In this document: in pieces, positions 1 through 8,100 of the stretch | How the letters are laid out: each line of letters begins with the position of its first letter | Numbering within the stretch: position 1 is the first letter of the stretch | NCBI RefSeq assembly: GCF_017315735.1 | Contig: NZ_JAFLRK010000001.1 | Location: 62,001-126,000 of the forward strand | Length of the DNA: 64,000 bases | Source: Paracoccus shandongensis | GTDB taxonomy: Bacteria; Pseudomonadota; Alphaproteobacteria; Rhodobacterales; Rhodobacteraceae | Direction: 5' to 3' | Notes under the pieces: model-generated | Seen by the model: only the letters and a program-made list of their open reading frames with translations | Databases searched by the model: none | Told to the model about the DNA's origin: nothing | Position numbers and translations under genes: made by a program

Positions 1-1
1 C

Positions 2-379
2 GTGTCCGGCTGTCCCCGCAACTGCGCCGAGGCCACCTGCAAGGACATCGGCGTGGTTTGCGTGGATAGCGGCTACAATATCGTCATCGGCGGCGCTGCG
101 GAGATGGAAGTCCGCGAGACCGAGCATCTGGCCTCCACCCCGTCCGAGGACGAAGCCGTCGCCATCATCCTGGCCGTGACCCAGCTTTACCGGGAAAACG
201 CCCGCTACCTGGACCGGATCTGGAAATGGATGGGCAAGGCGGGGCTCGACTGGATCCGGGCGCAGATCGACGACCCGGCCACCCGCGCCGCTTTGGTCGA
301 ACGCTTCGAGATCAGCCAGTCGGTCTATCGCCGCGACGCTTGGGCCGATCTGTCCACCCCATCCGAGACAGCCAGATGA
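2..379 (+). CDS. nirB: Assimilatory nitrite reductase large subunit, C-terminal part (5' end outside window)
   Basis: This is the last 125 residues of the siroheme-containing NAD(P)H nitrite reductase that reduces nitrite to ammonium in the cytoplasm. The first visible residues, SGCPRNCAEATCKDIG, hold the second cysteine pair that binds the [4Fe-4S]-siroheme centre. Only the tail of the protein is present; the reading frame enters from the left edge, so the true start is not visible. nirD follows 35 bp downstream and a truncated nitrite-transporter gene after that, the order of the Paracoccus nas operon, where this subunit is called NasB. The identity is certain; the subfamily name (nirB or nasB) is a matter of nomenclature. 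Confidence 0.95.
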   Translation: MSGCPRNCAEATCKDIGVVCVDSGYNIVIGGAAEMEVRETEHLASTPSEDEAVAIILAVTQLYRENARYLDRIWKWMGKAGLDWIRAQIDDPATRAALVERFEISQSVYRRDAWADLSTPSETAR

Positions 380-414
380 GGGCCCCTTGCCGACATGACG
401 CTGGAGGCCGCGGA

Positions 415-750
415 ATGACCATCTTCGTTGACATCGGATCCCTGGACGACATTCCCCGGCAAGGCGCGCGCCTGTTCAAGACCGCAGGGGGCTGCGTCGC
501 CGTCTTCCGCACCATGGACGACCAGGTCTTCGCGCTGGAGGACCGCTGCCCCCACAAGGGTGGGCCGCTGTCCGAGGGCATCGTTCACGGCACATCCGTC
601 ACCTGCCCGCTGCACAACTGGGTCTTCGACATGAACTCGGGCGCGGCCCAGGGCGCGGACAAGGGGCGGGTCCGCACCTATCCCGTCCGCGTCCAGGGTG
701 GCCGCATCCTCCTCGACGCCACCCTGATCCGCACCAGAAGCGCCGCTTGA
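415..750 (+). CDS. nirD: Nitrite reductase small subunit, Rieske-type
   Basis: A protein of 111 residues with a Rieske [2Fe-2S] fold that supports electron transfer to the NirB siroheme subunit. The cluster ligands are seen as CPHKGG and, about 20 residues later, CPLHNW. The ATG at 415 has a GGAG about 8 bases before it and gives a protein of normal family length; extending further upstream would add only low-complexity sequence that overlaps nirB in another frame. The stop overlaps the region just before the transporter gene, so the three genes look co-transcribed. In Paracoccus denitrificans the equivalent is NasG. Confidence 0.93.
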   Translation: MTIFVDIGSLDDIPRQGARLFKTAGGCVAVFRTMDDQVFALEDRCPHKGGPLSEGIVHGTSVTCPLHNWVFDMNSGAAQGADKGRVRTYPVRVQGGRILLDATLIRTRSAA

Positions 751-761
751 AAGGCACGCCC

Positions 762-1262
762 ATGTCCTATGTCACGCCAACCGATTTCGCCCGGAAGATG
801 ATCGACGCCGGAGAGGCGAAGGTCTTCATGTCCACCAAGGACATGCTGATCCGCGCCTCTATGGCGGGCGCGATCCTGGCGCTGGCGGCGGCCTTCGCTG
901 TCACCGTCAACACCGGCCACCCGCTGATCGGCGCGCTCTTGTTCCCGGCGGGCTTCTGCACGCTTTACCTGCTGGGCTTCGACCTGCTGACGGGCGTCTT
1001 CACCCTTGTCCCGCTGGCGCTGATCGACAAGCGGCGCGGCGTGACGCTGCGCGGCATGATGCGCAACTGGGGCCTAGTCTTCGCGGCCCACTTCGGCGGC
1101 GCCTTCACCGTTGCGATCTTCATGGCGATCATCGTCACCTTCGGCTGGTCCGAGGCCCCGAACGCCGTGGGCGAGAAGATCGGCCATATCGGCGAGGGGC
1201 GCACGGTCGTATACGCAGCGCATGGCGCGGCCTCCGCGCCGGTCGCCGTCCGGGCCGAGTGA
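762..1262 (+). pseudogene. Formate/nitrite transporter (FNT family), 3' half missing
   Basis: The 166 residues match the N-terminal half of FNT channels such as NirC or Paracoccus NasH, which import nitrite. Hydrophobic segments are seen at about residues 30-50, 58-82 and 106-130, followed by the family-typical stretch GEKIGHIGEGRTVVYAAHGAA. After this the protein turns into a short unrelated tail and stops. FNT proteins are normally about 250-290 residues with six membrane spans, so roughly the last three are absent. I found no continuation of the family in the other frames before 1366. The ATG at 762 follows an AAAGG; a TTG at 747 is less likely. Its place after nirBD fits nitrite uptake, but a half channel is unlikely to work. 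Confidence 0.8.
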
Positions 1263-1365
1263 AAGGCCAGTCACCGCGGGATCCTCGCGGCGGCTTGATG
1301 CGCCCTGGACGGAACGCATCGGTTCCTGCGGCGGTTGAGCCCTGCCACGCCAGCAGGAAGCCGCC

Positions 1366-1635
1366 ATGCAGCCAGCCGTCCGCTATTCCCCCGATGTGGA
1401 AAGCCCCTCGCCGGACGGGGCGGCCACGATCCGCGATCTGTCCGACGCCCTGCGCGGCATCCTGGAAACCACATCCCGCGACTACGGCCATGCCGTGCGC
1501 GCGGTCCATGCCAAAAGCCACGGCATCATCCGGGGCGCCCGCCGCCAGCCTTACCGCATGTCCGCCGCCTTCCGGTCGGATGTCAACGGCTGCCCCATCC
1601 ACGAACCCGCCGCCATCGAGGGAGATGCGCCATGA
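1366..1635 (+). pseudogene. Catalase-family protein remnant
   Basis: An 89-residue open frame whose first 50 or so residues resemble the N-terminus of small heme catalase-family proteins: RYSPDVESPSPDGAATI, then the histidine region SRDYGHAVRAVHAKSHG, which holds the distal-side His in this family. Full proteins are about 300-350 residues, so most of the heme domain is gone. The last 25 residues do not continue the N-terminal domain; they may derive from the far end of the same protein, which would mean an internal deletion, or be chance sequence. The stop overlaps the start of the next gene as ATGA. It could be a translated leader peptide, but a decayed gene is the simpler reading. Confidence 0.55.
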
Positions 1636-3890
1636 CCGGGGAACGCGACCAGGATCCGGCGACGCCCTTCTATGACGCCCCGACCGGGGGATGGGGGTCG
1701 CTGAAAGGCGTGCTGCGGCAGGCCACCAAAAGCCGGATCCGGCTGGGTGTGCTGGAAACCCTGCGCCGCCAGAACAAGCCCGGCGGGCATATGTGCACGT
1801 CCTGCGCATGGGCCAAGCCGCCATCCCCGCACCTGGCCGAGTTCTGCGAGAACGGCGCCAAGGCCACCATCTGGGATCTGACCCGCGACCGCTGCGGCCC
1901 GGATTTCTTTGCCCGCCACACCGTGACCGAGCTGCGCAACTGGCCCGACCACGACCTTGAGGCCGCGGGCCGCCTGACCCATCCCCTGCGCTATGACGCG
2001 GCAAGCGACCGCTATGTCGAGACGACCTTTCCGGAAGCCTTCGCCGCCATTGGCGCCAGCCTGCGCGGGATGGATCCGAAGGCGACGGTCTTCTATGCCT
2101 CGGGCCGGGCGAGCCTTGAGGCATCCTATCTGTATCAACTGTTCGCCCGGCTTTACGGGCACAACAACCTGCCCGACAGTTCCAACATGTGCCACGAAAC
2201 GACCAGCGTGGCGTTGAAGCGGACCATCGGCGCGCCGGTCGGCACCGTTGTGCTGGAGGATTTCGACCATTGCGACCTGATGCTGTTCTTCGGCCAGAAC
2301 ACCGGGTCGAACAGCCCGCGTTTCCTGCACCCGATCCAGCAGGCGAAAAAGCGCGGCTGCAGGATCGTCACCTTCAACCCGATCCGCGAACGCGGCCTGG
2401 TCGAGTTCATGAACCCCCAGAACCCGGCCGAGATGCTGACGGGCCGCGCCACGCCCATTTCCGACATTTATCTGCAACTGCGCCCCGGCGGCGACATCGC
2501 GGCCATCGCGGGGATCTGCAAGCACCTGTTCGACCATAGCGACCTGGACCGCGACTTCATCGCGCGGCATTGCCACGGTTTCGACGCCTTCGAGGCCTGG
2601 GTGCGCGCGCACCCCTGGGACGACATCGAAGCCGCCTCGGGCCTGAGCCAGGGCGACCTGGCCGAGGTGGCGGGGCTGTTCGCCGCGTCGAAACGCGTGA
2701 TCGGCGTCTATGGCATGGGCCTCACCCAGCATGTCCATGGCGGCGACAGCGTGGGGATGCTGGTGAACCTTCTGCTGATGGGCGGCCATATCGGACGGCC
2801 CGGCACTGGCATCTGCCCGGTGCGCGGCCATTCCAACGTGCAGGGACAGCGCACGGTGGGGATTTCCGAAAAGCCCGAACTGGTGCCGCTGGACACGCTG
2901 GCCCGGATGTTCGATTTCGACCCGCCGCGCGACACCGGCATGACCACGGTCGAGGCCGTCCGGGGCGTCATCGACGGCACGGTCCGGGGCTTCATCAGCC
3001 TGGGCGGCAACTTCGCCCGCGCCATCCCCGATCTTGCCCGGGCCGAGCCTTTCTGGGCGGCGCTGGACCTGAACGTGCAGATCGCGACCAAGCTCAACCG
3101 CTCGCACCTGCTGGTGGGGAAGGGGGCGTGGCTTTTGCCCTGCCTGGTGCGGGCCGAACGGGACATGCAGAAAGGGGGGCCGCAGGCGGTCTCGATGGAG
3201 GACAGCCTCAGCCATATCCATGGATCCATGGGCCGCCGCACGCCCGCCTCGCGCCACCTGCTGTCGGAACCGGCCATCGTCGCGGGGATCGCCAAGGCGA
3301 CGCTGCCGCCCAACCCCCAGGTCCGCTGGGACGACTGGATCGCCGACTATGCCCGCATCCGCGACCTGATCGCCGAAACCTGGCCCGACCAGTTCGACGC
3401 CTTCAACGAACGGCTGTTCAAGGCGGGCGGCTTTTATCGCGGCAACTCGGCCCGCAGGCGCGACTGGAAGACCGAAAGCGGCAAGGCGGAATTCACCGTG
3501 CCGCCCGGCCTGTCCGCCCTGGGGGTCATGCCGGGCGGGGATGTCTATACGCTGGTCACGCTGCGGTCGAACGACCAGTTCAACACCACGGTCTATGATT
3601 ATCACGACCGCCTGCGCGGGCTGGAGGGGGACCGGATGATCGTCCTGATCTCGCCCTCCGAGATGGCGCGCGCCGGCCTTTCCGAAGGCCAGCGCGTGGC
3701 CCTGGTGTCGGCCATCGCCGATGGCGTCCCGCGCCGGGTCGAGGGCTTCACCGTCACCCCCTACGACCTGCCGCCCGGCTGCGTCGCGGCCTATTACCCC
3801 GAGGCCAATCCCCTGGTGCCGCTGGATCATCACGACCTCGCCTCGAAAACCCCGGCCTACAAGGGCGCGCCCGTGCGGATCGAGGTGTGA
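1632..3890 (+). CDS. FdhF/YdeP-family molybdopterin oxidoreductase
   Basis: A 752-residue bis-MGD oxidoreductase of the FdhF/YdeP (formate dehydrogenase alpha-like) family. The stretch DSSNMCHETTSVAL aligns with the Mo-ligand region of formate dehydrogenase H, with Cys where FdhF has selenocysteine. MGD-binding segments are visible (for example LGGNFARAIPD and the C-terminal domain from about residue 630). A CTSCAW motif lies near residue 55. In E. coli YdeP is linked to acid resistance but its substrate is not settled, so no substrate is claimed. The ATG at 1632 has GGGAG upstream and overlaps the preceding remnant by four bases. No partner subunit or FdhD is adjacent. Confidence 0.88.
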   Translation: MTGERDQDPATPFYDAPTGGWGSLKGVLRQATKSRIRLGVLETLRRQNKPGGHMCTSCAWAKPPSPHLAEFCENGAKATIWDLTRDRCGPDFFARHTVTELRNWPDHDLEAAGRLTHPLRYDAASDRYVETTFPEAFAAIGASLRGMDPKATVFYASGRASLEASYLYQLFARLYGHNNLPDSSNMCHETTSVALKRTIGAPVGTVVLEDFDHCDLMLFFGQNTGSNSPRFLHPIQQAKKRGCRIVTFNPIRERGLVEFMNPQNPAEMLTGRATPISDIYLQLRPGGDIAAIAGICKHLFDHSDLDRDFIARHCHGFDAFEAWVRAHPWDDIEAASGLSQGDLAEVAGLFAASKRVIGVYGMGLTQHVHGGDSVGMLVNLLLMGGHIGRPGTGICPVRGHSNVQGQRTVGISEKPELVPLDTLARMFDFDPPRDTGMTTVEAVRGVIDGTVRGFISLGGNFARAIPDLARAEPFWAALDLNVQIATKLNRSHLLVGKGAWLLPCLVRAERDMQKGGPQAVSMEDSLSHIHGSMGRRTPASRHLLSEPAIVAGIAKATLPPNPQVRWDDWIADYARIRDLIAETWPDQFDAFNERLFKAGGFYRGNSARRRDWKTESGKAEFTVPPGLSALGVMPGGDVYTLVTLRSNDQFNTTVYDYHDRLRGLEGDRMIVLISPSEMARAGLSEGQRVALVSAIADGVPRRVEGFTVTPYDLPPGCVAAYYPEANPLVPLDHHDLASKTPAYKGAPVRIEV

Positions 3891-3994
3891 CGGCCCTCAA
3901 GCGGACGTGATTCATCAGCGGACGGAATCGCTTGGCGGATTTCGATTCACATTCATCATTGGACGCAGGGCGAACAGGGGGGCAGACTGGACCC

Positions 3995-4246
3995 ATGATC
4001 AGCGAACCCGACAGCGTGCTTCTGGACCGCCACGATCCTGACCGGAACATGGCGCGGTATTACCGCCTGGACATCGTGCCCGACCTGTTCGGCGGCGTCG
4101 TGCTGGTGCGCAACTGGGGCCGCATCGGCCACCGGGGCCAGGAACGCCAGCACTGGTTCGCCGACCGGGCAACCGCTTTGCAGCAGCAGGCCGCCTGGGC
4201 AAGACGCAAGGAACGCCGCGGCTACCATGTTGTCGGAACCGCATAG
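3995..4246 (+). CDS. Small WGR-domain protein
   Basis: An 83-residue protein consisting almost only of a WGR domain, named for the motif seen here as VRNWGRIGHRGQ. WGR domains occur in PARP-like proteins and in free-standing bacterial proteins, where they are thought to bind nucleic acid. The ATG at 3995 follows a purine-rich GGGGGG run; earlier in-frame ATGs would add unrelated sequence. It lies 105 bp after the oxidoreductase gene and directly before an insertion sequence, so any downstream co-transcribed gene may have been cut off by that insertion. Confidence 0.8.
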   Translation: MISEPDSVLLDRHDPDRNMARYYRLDIVPDLFGGVVLVRNWGRIGHRGQERQHWFADRATALQQQAAWARRKERRGYHVVGTA

Positions 4247-4287
4247 GTTCCATAATTCGGCTTATTAACGAAACCATGCTCTCTAGG

Positions 4288-5449
4288 GGACGCGCTATCC
4301 TGAAATGCGACTTTCTGTGCTCGACAATGGGTTGAGCCATGAAAGGAGCATAGGAATGAAGGTTCGGTTTTCTCACCTTTCCCTTTCGGAGCGCCGCAAG
4401 ATCGAGCGCTGGCGGCAGATGAAGCTGAGCCCTGACGAGATGGCGCGCAGGCTTGGCCGGCACCGCTCGACGATCTTCCGCGAGCTGCGCCGCAATCACT
4501 TCCACGACAGCGACATCCCAAAGCTCAGCGGCTATTGGTGCGTTGTGGCGCAAAGCTTCTCGGATAGACGCCGGACCCGGCAGCGCAAGCTGGTGCGCGA
4601 TCCCGGGCTGCGCGACCAGGTCGAGCGTTGTCTCCGCTCTGGCTGGACACCTGAGCAGATCGCCGGCCGCATGCGTTACAAAGGTGCCCCGCGCCGTGTC
4701 TGCCAAGAGACGATCTATCAACACATCTATTCAGAGGATGGCCGCCGAAGTGAGTTGTGGCGCCACCTGCCCTCCAGCCGCCGACGCCGCCGGGTGTATC
4801 GGTTGCGCAAGCGCCCGCCGCCCAAATTTGCTCCGGAACTCAGCATCTTGTTCCGCCCCGACGTTATCGCGCATCGCAAGCAGTTCGGGCACTGGGGTGA
4901 GACAGGACCGTCGCGCCTGATGGCGCGGCGTAAGCCTGTCGAACGACCTGGTGCTGTTCCGGCAGAAGTATGGGCCGGCCAATGTCACCACGATGATCGA
5001 ACGCACAAGCCGTTTCCTGGTGGCGTTGAAGAACGAGGAGAAACGCACTAAGCCGATCATGGCGCAGATCGCCCAAGTCCTGACGCCCCTGCCCCGGCAT
5101 GCCTGCCGATCGATCACCTTTGACCGCGGATCCGAATTCGTCGACTGGCCGCATCTGCAGGCCGAGGTGGGCACGCAAACGTGGTTCTGCGAGGCGCAGT
5201 CGCCTTGGCAGAAAGGGGCTGTGGAGAACGCCAACAAACGGCTGCGACGCTGGCTTTGTCGCGACACTGATCCGAACTCGCTCTCACAGGAGGAACTTCG
5301 TCAACTCTGCGCGGGCCTGAACGCCACGCCGCGCAAGTGCCTCGGCTTCCGAACGCCTGCGGAGGTCTTCAAGGCCAATCTGCTCGGACGCGGCTACAGA
5401 CGCGAGAAACTTTCTCGGCAACCGAAGTCGCATTTGAGCTAGCGCGTCC
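4288..5449 (+). mobile_element. IS30-family insertion sequence, inactivated
   Basis: An element of about 1.16 kb bounded by imperfect inverted repeats. The left end begins GGACGCGCTA at 4288 and the right end is its mirror, TAGCGCGTCC ending at 5449; after a 4-5 base mismatch both arms continue with AAATGCGACTT, giving arms of about 25 bp. It contains one transposase gene in two frames. Flanking bases AGG and ACC do not form a direct duplication, so the target duplication has been lost or the exact edges are a few bases off. Its base composition is slightly less GC-rich than the neighbouring genes. Confidence 0.85.
4356..5442 (+). pseudogene. IS30-family transposase, frameshifted
   Basis: The N-terminal part (4356 to about 4888) has the helix-turn-helix SLSERRKIERWRQMKLSPDEMARRLGRHRSTI region of IS30 transposases, split here only for naming: residues 9-45. 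It reads to FGHW, where the DDE domain should start. From about 4940 a second frame carries the whole catalytic core: the first Asp just before VLFRQKYG, the second in ITFDRGSEF, and the Glu in KGAVENANKRLRR. Between the frames are about 52 bases where 9 are expected, so about 43 extra bases shift the frame by one. A strong AAAGGAG precedes the ATG at 4356. The protein cannot be made whole without ribosomal frameshifting. Confidence 0.85.
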
Positions 5450-5544
5450 ACCTTTGTCCCTGATCACTCCCTTCGGGAACTTTTCCGATTGGTGATGCTT
5501 TCATCGTCAGAACGCGCATTCGGGCGCGCAGAAAGGATCCTCTG

Positions 5545-5712
5545 ATGCGACTTCTGACTGCAAGTCTTTTCGGCTCCATGATCTTTGCCTTGGCGGCCTG
5601 CGGCAATACGGCGACGGAACGGGCGGCGACGGGCGGCTTGGGCGGTGCGGTGATCGCCGGACCGGCGGGTGCCGTAGTCGGCGGGACCGTGGGCGCCGCC
5701 ACCGCCAACTGA
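5545..5712 (+). CDS. Small glycine-zipper lipoprotein
   Basis: A 55-residue protein with a lipoprotein signal peptide: positively charged start, hydrophobic stretch, and lipobox LAAC with Cys19 as the lipid-bearing residue. The mature part is nearly all glycine-zipper (GGLGGAVIAGPAGAVVGG), as in the SmpA/YmgG-like and OsmB-type envelope proteins. AAAGGA lies 7 bases before the ATG. An intrinsic terminator follows 20 bp after the stop, so it is a single-gene unit. A GGAAC element at 5476-5480 may be part of a stress-sigma promoter. Function unknown; an outer-membrane location is inferred. Confidence 0.75.
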   Translation: MRLLTASLFGSMIFALAACGNTATERAATGGLGGAVIAGPAGAVVGGTVGAATAN

Positions 5713-5731
5713 CCGAGCCATCTTCAAGGAA

Positions 5732-5760
5732 CGGCCGCGTCCATGACGCGGTCGTTTTTT
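5732..5760 (+). terminator. Intrinsic terminator after the small lipoprotein gene
   Basis: A stem CGGCCGCGTC / GACGCGGTCG with a 3-base loop, followed by six T residues. Confidence 0.85.
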
Positions 5761-5824
5761 GTTGGTCTTGCGGCCCTATCCCGCTTCCCCTACATCTGCA
5801 GGGCAAAGGCAGAAGGACAGCCAC

Positions 5825-6067
5825 ATGCCCATGGAAGCTCACGACATCGAAGCCCTCATCCGCGCGGCCTTTCCCCATGCGCAGATCACCATCACCGACC
5901 TTGCCGGTGACGGGAACCATTACGCGGCCGAGGTGATCGACGAAAGCTTCCGCGGCCAGAACCGCGTCCAGCAGCAGCGTGCCGTTTATGCCGCGCTTCA
6001 GGACAAGATGGCTGGCAAGTCCGGCGCATTGCACGCCCTTGCCTTGACAACGAAGGCCCCTGACTGA
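5825..6067 (+). CDS. bolA: BolA-family protein
   Basis: An 80-residue BolA/IbaG-type protein. The class features are the segment GDGNHYAAEVIDESF and the helix-turn region RVQQQRAVYAALQDKM. BolA proteins bind [2Fe-2S] clusters together with monothiol glutaredoxins of the Grx4 class and take part in cluster trafficking and iron sensing. The neighbour 38 bp downstream is exactly such a glutaredoxin, a pairing widely conserved in alphaproteobacteria. A second in-frame ATG two codons later is equally possible as the start. Confidence 0.9.
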   Translation: MPMEAHDIEALIRAAFPHAQITITDLAGDGNHYAAEVIDESFRGQNRVQQQRAVYAALQDKMAGKSGALHALALTTKAPD

Positions 6068-6105
6068 GGCCCCTGCCCCTTGGCCAACCCTTCAGAAACA
6101 GGATA

Positions 6106-6474
6106 ATGAAAATGACCGAAGTTGCTGAAAAGATTCAAGGCCTCGTGGATGCGGCCGATGTCGTGCTGTTCATGAAGGGCACGAAGGAAATGCCGCAATG
6201 CGGGTTTTCCAGCCGGGTTGCGGGCGTGCTCAACTATATGGGCGTGGATTACCGCGACGTGAATGTGCTGGCCGACGATGCCATCCGTCAGGGCATCAAG
6301 GATTTCTCGGACTGGCCGACCATTCCCCAGCTTTACGTCAAGGGCGAATTCGTGGGCGGCTGCGACATCATCACCGAAATGACGCTGTCGGGCGAACTGG
6401 ACCAGTTGTTCGACCAGAAGGGCGTCGCCTATGACAAGGCGGCGGCGGACAAGATCCGCGAAGCCAACGCCTGA
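6106..6474 (+). CDS. grxD: Monothiol glutaredoxin Grx4 (CGFS type)
   Basis: A 122-residue cytoplasmic glutaredoxin with the CGFS active site at residues 32-35 and the glutathione-binding TIPQLYVKGEFVGGCDI segment. These proteins bind a bridging [2Fe-2S] cluster with glutathione and pass it on, often through BolA. It lies directly after bolA in the same direction and is closed by a terminator. A second ATG at 6112 could also serve as the start. Confidence 0.95.
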   Translation: MKMTEVAEKIQGLVDAADVVLFMKGTKEMPQCGFSSRVAGVLNYMGVDYRDVNVLADDAIRQGIKDFSDWPTIPQLYVKGEFVGGCDIITEMTLSGELDQLFDQKGVAYDKAAADKIREANA

Positions 6475-6481
6475 TCAAGGG

Positions 6482-6510
6482 AAACGGGCCGCATCAGCGG
6501 CCCGTTTCGT
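6482..6510. terminator. Bidirectional intrinsic terminator between convergent grxD and holin-X-like gene
   Basis: A perfect 11-bp stem AAACGGGCCGC / GCGGCCCGTTT with a 4-base loop; T-runs on either side allow use from both directions. Confidence 0.85.
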
Positions 6511-7163
6511 CAGAGGATGTCGTCCTCGTATTCATCCGAGTCGCGGCCCTCGCGCAGTTTCGACGCCAGGGTGATCCCCACGGCGAAGGCACCCACAAGC
6601 TTGGCGATGCTGGCGGCGTTGCTGTTGTTGGCCCGCGACAGCGTGTCGGTGGCGGTATCGACCTTGGCGCGCATGGTGCCGATATTGGTCGAGGTCAGGC
6701 CAACCGCCTCGGCGGCGTGACGGGCGGCACCAAAGACCCGCCGCTCGGTATCGTCGGCCAGCTTGTTGGCGCGGAAGGTCGCCTCGTCCATCAGGGACAC
6801 GACCTTGTTTCCGGCGATATCCACCATCCGCTCGGCTTCGGTCCGCGCCTTTTCGACCGCCGCATCCTTTGCCAGGGTGATTCGCGCTTCGACTTCCTTG
6901 CGCAGATCGTCGGCCGTCGGCATCTCGTGCTTGGGTTTCTTCGACACCACCAGCAGAATGACCGCGACCAGCACAAAGATGCCGCCGATCACCAGCGAGG
7001 CCACGGTCGGTCCCCACCCCAGGGTGTGCGCCAGGAACGACCACAGCGCGGCGAGCAGGAAGCCTGCGGCGACCACCAGGATGACCCCGGCAGCCGCCTT
7101 CATCGCCGACCGGCGCGCCGTGTCCTTGAGAGCAAGTTGAAGGCGCTGCGCATAGTCGAACAT
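6510..7163 (-). CDS. Membrane protein of the holin-X (phage_holin_3_6-like) family
   Basis: A 217-residue protein with two transmembrane helices at about residues 24-44 and 54-74, separated by the short turn LGWGPTVAS, and a long charged, helical cytoplasmic tail containing repeats of Ala/Glu/Lys-rich sequence. This is the plan of the family annotated as phage holin or Actinobacterial holin-X, which is chromosomal and not a phage gene in most bacteria. It lies 8 bp after the DUF883 gene in the same direction, the usual ElaB/YqjD-YqjE-like arrangement of envelope stress proteins. Function not known. Confidence 0.7.
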   Translation of the reverse strand: MFDYAQRLQLALKDTARRSAMKAAAGVILVVAAGFLLAALWSFLAHTLGWGPTVASLVIGGIFVLVAVILLVVSKKPKHEMPTADDLRKEVEARITLAKDAAVEKARTEAERMVDIAGNKVVSLMDEATFRANKLADDTERRVFGAARHAAEAVGLTSTNIGTMRAKVDTATDTLSRANNSNAASIAKLVGAFAVGITLASKLREGRDSDEYEDDIL

Positions 7164-7171
7164 TGGGAACC

Positions 7172-7597
7172 TCAGCGGCGGGCCAGGATCAGACCGACAA
7201 GGAAGCCGACGCCGGCCGCGATGCCAAGGGCTTGGGCGGGGTTGCGACGAACCATCTCGGACACTTCGTCGTAACGCTCGCCCGCGTAATGGGTCAGCTC
7301 GGACGCGCGTTCCTGGCCCTGCTGGTACAGCCGTTCCGCTTCCGAGCGCGCGCGACCCACATATTCGCTGCCCACCTCGCGGGCGCGTTCCACATAGTCC
7401 TGGGCCGTGTCGCGCGCGTTCTGCGCCAGGTCCGCGCCACGATCCTTGAGGCTGTCGGAACTGGAACGGTCGGACAGCTTTTCAGCCGTCTCGCGAATGT
7501 CCTCGCCAACCTTCTTGGCGCCTTCGCGCAGGTCGGCCTTGGCGGCGTTGGCTTCGTTCTTCAGGTCGTTGGCGGTGGGATTGTTGGGGTTAGCCAT
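7172..7597 (-). CDS. DUF883 (ElaB/YqjD-like) membrane-anchored protein
   Basis: A 141-residue protein, largely amphipathic helix rich in Ala, Glu and Lys, with a single C-terminal membrane helix (ALGIAAGVGFLVGLILARR). E. coli relatives ElaB and YqjD are inner-membrane proteins that bind ribosomes in stationary phase. GGAGGA lies seven bases before the ATG at 7597, which decides this start over one ten codons upstream. It is the first gene of a two-gene unit with the holin-X-like protein. Confidence 0.85.
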   Translation of the reverse strand: MANPNNPTANDLKNEANAAKADLREGAKKVGEDIRETAEKLSDRSSSDSLKDRGADLAQNARDTAQDYVERAREVGSEYVGRARSEAERLYQQGQERASELTHYAGERYDEVSEMVRRNPAQALGIAAGVGFLVGLILARR

Positions 7598-7636
7598 CTT
7601 TATGTCCTCCGGTGTGATTGTCACCATCAGGACTTA

Positions 7637-7661
7637 AACCCCGCGAAAACATCAAGGTTCC
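7637..7661 (-). promoter_or_regulatory. Candidate EcfG-type (general stress) promoter for the DUF883 operon
   Basis: On the minus strand GGAAC is followed after 16 bases by GGTT, close to the alphaproteobacterial EcfG consensus GGAAC-N16/17-CGTT. It lies 40 bp before the start codon. DUF883-type genes are common members of this regulon. Confidence 0.4.
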
Positions 7662-7704
7662 GCAAACCGGAAGAATAAACGGCAAGCAAAGGCTTAGAGG
7701 GGGA

Positions 7705-7781
7705 TGGTACCGCCTCCCCGGCTCGAACGGGGGACCTCTAGATCCACAATCTAGCGCTCTAACCAACTGAGCTAAGGCGGC
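7705..7781 (-). tRNA. tRNA-His (GTG)
   Basis: Cloverleaf on the minus strand: acceptor GCCGCCT / AGGCGGT, anticodon GTG (complement at 7745-7747), T-loop GTTCGAG, and an encoded CCA. The discriminator base is A73 and the base before G1 is T, so the canonical G-1:C73 pair of tRNA-His is missing, as reported for many alphaproteobacteria. Confidence 0.97.
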
Positions 7782-7884
7782 ACGGATGCGTTCTCTAACG
7801 CCGGTTGCGGGCCGTTGCAAGCCTGTCTTGCCGGAAATCTTCGCCCGCGATACAGAAAGCGACCACAGGACAAGGACAACGGTC

Positions 7885-8100
7885 ATGAGCATCAACAGCC
7901 AGAGCGACATCGCGGCCAACCTGCAGATCGGCCCCACGGACCAGGGCATGGTGCGGATTTACGTCGAGGCCGAGGGGATCGACCTGCCGCTGGACTTCGA
8001 CCCGGACGAGGCGGCCGAGATCGCCGAGGAACTGCTGGCCGCGGCCGAGGCGGCGCGCCAGATGGGCCAGGGCGGCGGCAAGCCTAAGAAGCGGCGCTGA
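7885..8100 (+). CDS. DUF6324-like small conserved protein
   Basis: A 71-residue acidic protein with a basic C-terminal tail (GGGKPKKRR). The core DQGMVRIYVEAEGIDLPLDFDPDEAAEIAEEL region (given in part: residues 16-47) is a small conserved family of Rhodobacterales. The ATG at 7885 matches the family length; an earlier in-frame ATG overlaps the tRNA flank. Its 3' end overlaps the convergent mmcB gene by 17 bp. No function is known. Confidence 0.65.
   Translation: MSINSQSDIAANLQIGPTDQGMVRIYVEAEGIDLPLDFDPDEAAEIAEELLAAAEAARQMGQGGGKPKKRR

Noticed and set aside
1335..1631. A longer N-terminus of the YdeP-like oxidoreductase
   Set aside because: The added 99 residues are Pro/Arg-rich and out of family; the ATG at 1632 has a ribosome binding site and matches the family start.
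6510..7163. Prophage lysis gene (holin)
   Set aside because: The family name is misleading; the gene sits with a DUF883 stress protein and no phage gene is near.
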